Notes under the pieces: model-generated
Database searches by the model: none
Seen by the model: only the letters and a program-made list of their open reading frames with translations
What the model was told of the DNA's origin: nothing
In this document: positions 11,922 to 14,141 of the stretch, one piece after another
Position numbering within the stretch: position 1 is the first letter of the stretch
How the letters are laid out: every line of letters starts with the position of its first letter
Program-made: the position numbers and the translations under genes
Assembly (NCBI GenBank): GCA_026770585.1
Contig: MU647123.1
Span: 115,284-129,424, forward strand
From: Baffinella frigidus
Taxonomy: Eukaryota > Cryptophyceae > Cryptomonadales > Baffinellaceae
Direction: 5' to 3'
DNA: 14,141 nucleotides

Positions 11922-12412
11922 TCGGGTTTCGGGTTTCGGGTGTAGAGTTTCGGGTGTAGGGTTTCGGGTGTAGGGTTTCAGGTGTGGGGTTTCAGGTTTC
12001 GAGTTTCGGGTGTGGGGTTTGGAGGTTTGGTTTTCGGGTCTGGGATTCAACGTTTCGAGTTTCTGGTTTAGCGGGTTCCGGGTTTCGGGTTTCGGGTGTG
12101 GGGTTTCGGGTTTCGGGTTTGGGGTTCCGGGTTTTGGGTGTGGGGTTTCGGGTTTCGGTTTTCGGGTGTGGGGTTTCGGGTTTCAGGTTTCGGGTTTCGG
12201 CTTTCGGTTTTTGGGTGTGGGGTTTTAGGTTTCGGTTTTCGGTTTTCGGGTGTGGGGTTTCGTTTTTCGGTTTTCGGGTTTCGGTTTTCGGTTTTGGGGG
12301 TTTGGGGTTTCGAGTTTCGGGTGTGGGGTTTCGGGTTTCGGGTTTGGGGTGTGGGGTTTAGGGTTTCGGTTTTGGGGGGTGGGGTTTAGGGTTTGGGGTT
12401 TGGGGTGAAACC
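11922..12412 (+). repeat. Long TTTCGGG/GTGTGGGG heptamer block
   Basis: About 490 bp of TTTCGGG with regular GTGTGGG and GTTTTCGG steps. The overlapping plus-strand ORFs of 72-125 codons (repeating GFRVSGF) are open only because the period-7 repeat lacks stops in all three frames. Confidence 0.93.
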
Positions 12413-12449
12413 TGGACCAGAGAAGGCCACCGGACCTAGTGCGGTCCAG

Positions 12450-12620
12450 CCCTGAGTTGAGGGTTGAGGGTTGAGGGTTTAGGTCGCAGGGTTTAGGGTT
12501 TAGGGTTTAGGTTGCAGGGTTCGGGGTTTAGGGTTTAGGTTGCAGGGTTTAGGTTGCAGGGTTTGAGGTTGAGGTTGTAGGGTTTAGGTTTCGGTTGCAG
12601 GGTTGAGGGTTTATCAGTTA
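12450..12620 (+). repeat. TTGAGGG/TTTAGGTTGCAGGG block
   Basis: TTGAGGG, TTTAGGG and a 14-base TTTAGGTTGCAGGG step. A 45-base stretch just before it (12415-12460, minus strand reading GWTALGPVAFSGP) has CTCAG and CAG|GTTTCACC borders but no copy, so it is not called as an exon. Confidence 0.85.
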
Positions 12621-12640
12621 GTGGTATAGGCCACTCGCTC

Positions 12641-12860
12641 CAATCACGCAGAAGAGAAGAGACTTTTATTGCACTTATGACGTCGGACCATAAACTTAAG
12701 GCGTCCAGAGAGGGCTCGAACTAAGGACCAAAAGCGCTTGACACTAAATGTACAACCCCCGAGAGAGAGAAGAGAGGGGAAAACGAGAGAGGAGAAAGAG
12801 AGGTCGAACTAAGTGCTTGTCGCAGTCCGAGTCCGACCTTTGATCGTCAAAGGGTTCCGG
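12641..12860 (-). mobile_element. Probable tRNA-derived SINE
   Basis: On the minus strand GGTCCTTAGTTCGAGCCC (12729-12712) matches a tRNA T-arm with a pol III B box, and TTTAGTGTCAAGCGC (12747-12733) just upstream matches a D-arm/A box. The gap between them is shorter than in a tRNA, so the anticodon arm is missing and it is not a working tRNA. AATAAAAGTC follows at about 12670. A second GTTCGACC with AAGCACTTA lies at 12805-12830, suggesting a partial second head, and GAGA-rich low complexity lies between. Confidence 0.4.
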
Positions 12861-13009
12861 GTTTCACGATTGCAATTCCCTTGATAAGTAACGTGCATTC
12901 ACATCACCGACGATCTTGCAAGGTCGTGCCAAAAGAGCCCATCGGCGCCGCTGGCTCCAAATGCCACACAGAGCGGTGGGCCAGGGGTGGTATCATTTAT
13001 CCTGGACCC

Positions 13010-13115
13010 CACATCCTTTCCCCTGAACCCCGATCCTTTATCCTGAACCCAAAGGATAGGTGGGCCCATATCCTTTATCCTGAACCCATATCCTTTATCC
13101 TGAACCCAAAGGAAG
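13010..13115. repeat. Minisatellite (CATATCCTTTATCCTGAACC)
   Basis: A unit of about 20 bases, ATCCTTTATCCTGAACCC, is repeated about five times with CCAAAGGA interruptions. The ORFs across it on both strands are repeat artefacts. Confidence 0.8.
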
Positions 13116-13161
13116 GGAAGCACCCTATTTACATGCGGGGTTGTCGGGGCACCACCCCCCG

Positions 13162-13332
<171 letters not shown>

Positions 13333-13362
13333 GCTGATGTGCCCCCCCCAGGTCGAGCTCCG

Positions 13363-13595
13363 AAGTCCTCGCAGTCGATTCCGGAATCGCTCTAGAAACC
13401 GCTATGCATCGCTCGCAGCACCTGGGGTGGGCCCGGCGCCCTCCTATATATATATATATTTATATATATATAAAGAGCCCTACATATGTATATAAAAAGA
13501 GCCCTACCAGCGGGCGCGGCAGGGCTGATGTGCTCCCCCAGTGTGGAGGGTGTATATATATATAAAAATAAATACACAAATATTTATAAATATTT
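13363..13595 (-). pseudogene. Further decayed echoes of exon 13602-13698 and AT tracts
   Basis: At 13548-13513 the minus strand reads LGEHISPAAPA and then G|GTAGGGC, a partial copy of MGEHISPNTP. 13375-13340 reads TSELDLG after a frame shift. (TA)n tracts lie at 13445-13472 and 13552-13566. TATAAAAAGAGCCCTAC occurs twice (about 13468 and 13491). Confidence 0.5.
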
Positions 13596-13601
13596 AGTCA
13601 C

Positions 13602-13698
13602 CTTGGGGGGGGCTCGTGCGCGGCGTGTTAGGGCTGATGTGCTCCCCCATGAAGAGCTCCGAGGTCCGGCAGGAGAGGTCGTCGATCTCCAGCCGCGC
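13602..13698 (-). CDS. Candidate exon (ARLEIDDLSCRTSELFMGEH)
   Basis: This 97-bp segment has acceptor GGTTGACAG and donor CCAAG|GTGACT. It reads ARLEIDDLSCRTSELFMGEH followed by ISPNTPRTSPPQ. The Ser-Pro and Thr-Pro sites would suit a regulatory N-terminal region, and its position upstream of everything else on this strand would make it the first visible exon. No domain is recognised. Three partial echoes downstream show that it joined the same duplication process. Whether it belongs to the kinase gene is not shown by the sequence. Confidence 0.45.
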
Positions 13699-13714
13699 CT
13701 GTCAACCCCCAAAA

Positions 13715-13812
13715 ATCCGGGGGTTGGGGTTAGGGTTTGGGGTTTGGGGGTTGGGGTTTAGGGCACGCCTGGTTTTGGGGTTTGAGGTTTAGGGTTTAGG
13801 GTTTAGAGTTTA
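13715..13812 (+). repeat. TTTGGGG/TTTAGGG heptamer block
   Basis: About 100 bp of GGGGTTTGG and TTTAGGG units, interrupted by CACGCCTGG. Confidence 0.85.
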
Positions 13813-13833
13813 CGATTGAATTCAAAACCACAC

Positions 13834-13983
13834 TCAAATCAGGCGATCATGCACAATTGCCAACTTCCAAAAGGTTTTAAAAGTCAAACAATCGCACCGG
13901 TTCGAAATTGCTGGTACAAATCTAACTTGGAAGTTCGCGACAAGGAAGTTTGCTATGGCCAAGTCTAACCAGATTGGCTCTAC
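13834..13983. mobile_element. Possible relative of the 6117-6324 MITE
   Basis: The minus strand begins TAGAGCCAATCTGG, then TTAGACTTGGCCATAGC and GCGAACTTCC, close to the left arm of 6117-6324 (TAGAGCCAATGTGGTAGGAC, GCGAACTTC). The opposite end (AATTGCCAACTTCCAA) pairs only partly, so the element is truncated or rearranged. Confidence 0.45.
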
Positions 13984-14090
13984 AAGTGTTGTAGGGTGTG
14001 TGCAAGTATTATAGAGAGTGTACAAGTATTGTAGAGAGTGTACAAGTATTGCGGAGAGTGTACAGGTATTGTAGAGAGCGTACCCGAATG
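13980..14090 (+). repeat. Minisatellite, GTACAAGTATTGTAGAGAGT unit
   Basis: Five units of about 20-22 bases (GTGTACAAGTATTGTAGAGA) with single-base changes, directly after the MITE end. Confidence 0.88.
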
Positions 14091-14111
14091 GGTTCCTGGT
14101 TTCGGGTTTAG

Positions 14112-14141
14112 GGGGAGAGAGAGGGGGGGGGAGAGAGGGAG
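14112..14141. repeat. Purine-only (GA)n/G-run at the window end
   Basis: GGGGAGAGAGAGGGGGGGGG and further G/A bases up to the end. A short G-run also opens the window (1-10). Confidence 0.8.

Noticed and set aside
11770-12389. Overlapping plus-strand ORFs of 67-125 codons with repeating GFRVSGF
   Set aside because: They are TTTCGGG/GTGTGGG heptamers that lack stops in three frames. No codon signal and the same pattern appears wherever the repeat occurs.
12415-12460. Mini-exon reading GWTALGPVAFSGP
   Set aside because: Borders look like CTCAG and CAG|GTTTCACC, but such strings are common at heptamer block edges and there is no second copy or phase support.
12712-12750. Functional tRNA gene
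   Set aside because: A and B boxes are present but the distance is too short for an anticodon arm, and no acceptor stem pairs.

Overview
This looks like nuclear DNA from a eukaryote, probably an alga or another protist of the green lineage. It has plant/algal-type telomere-like heptamers (TTTAGGG and variants), GT-AG splice signals, many short inverted-repeat transposons (MITEs) and no long open reading frame. No bacterial gene organisation is visible. The organism guess rests mainly on the TTTAGGG motif and is weak. Nearly all ORFs longer than 60 codons are heptamer repeats read as protein.

The coding content is on the minus strand and split into very short exons (45-106 bp). Read from high to low coordinates, the kinase exons give the N-lobe of a protein kinase in the correct order. 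They are a glycine loop (LGRGDFGE, 4235-4294), the beta-3 lysine strand (KFALKKS, 3455-3523), helix C and beta-4 (KYVKEI ... HHPNLVHYERAWQ, 1071-1176), and beta-5 with the hinge (FFLVMELC, 236-302). The text between the lysine and the hinge resembles the Wee1/Myt1 cell-cycle kinases. The catalytic loop would lie beyond position 1. Further candidate exons upstream (4750-4829, 5691-5754, 6637-6683, 8266-8915, 9129-9406, 13602-13698) may encode the N-terminal regulatory part of the same protein. That link is an inference from strand, order and shared intron type.

Two features make the locus unusual. First, at least eight introns or intron-like segments start with the same module on the minus strand: a donor GTCCATTTAT, then a 20-bp unit containing CCTTATCCGGAGG repeated 2-6 times, then a GGTTAATGGGGGCAC tail. 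Three of these form whole introns of 132-150 bp, which is the behaviour expected of introner elements. Second, almost every exon has partial or decayed copies next to it, so the locus looks like repeated exon-plus-intron duplication. The clearest case is a 280-bp tandem repeat at 8265-8915.

Region by region: 1-5760 holds the kinase exons, the intron modules and four MITEs (1381-1564, 2192-2366, 2957-3106, 5335-5555). 5800-7430 holds MITEs, retroelement-like tails and one small exon. 7500-9410 holds tandem copies of an acidic exon. 9410-11400 is repeats only, including six copies of a GGTACCCATGCTAAGC unit joined to heptamer blocks. 11400-12860 holds an AT-rich block, a MITE, heptamers and a probable tRNA-derived SINE. 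13000-14141 holds minisatellites, (AT)n tracts and one more exon with echoes. The heptamer blocks are nearly all G-rich on the plus strand, so they are pyrimidine-rich in the sense of the kinase transcript.
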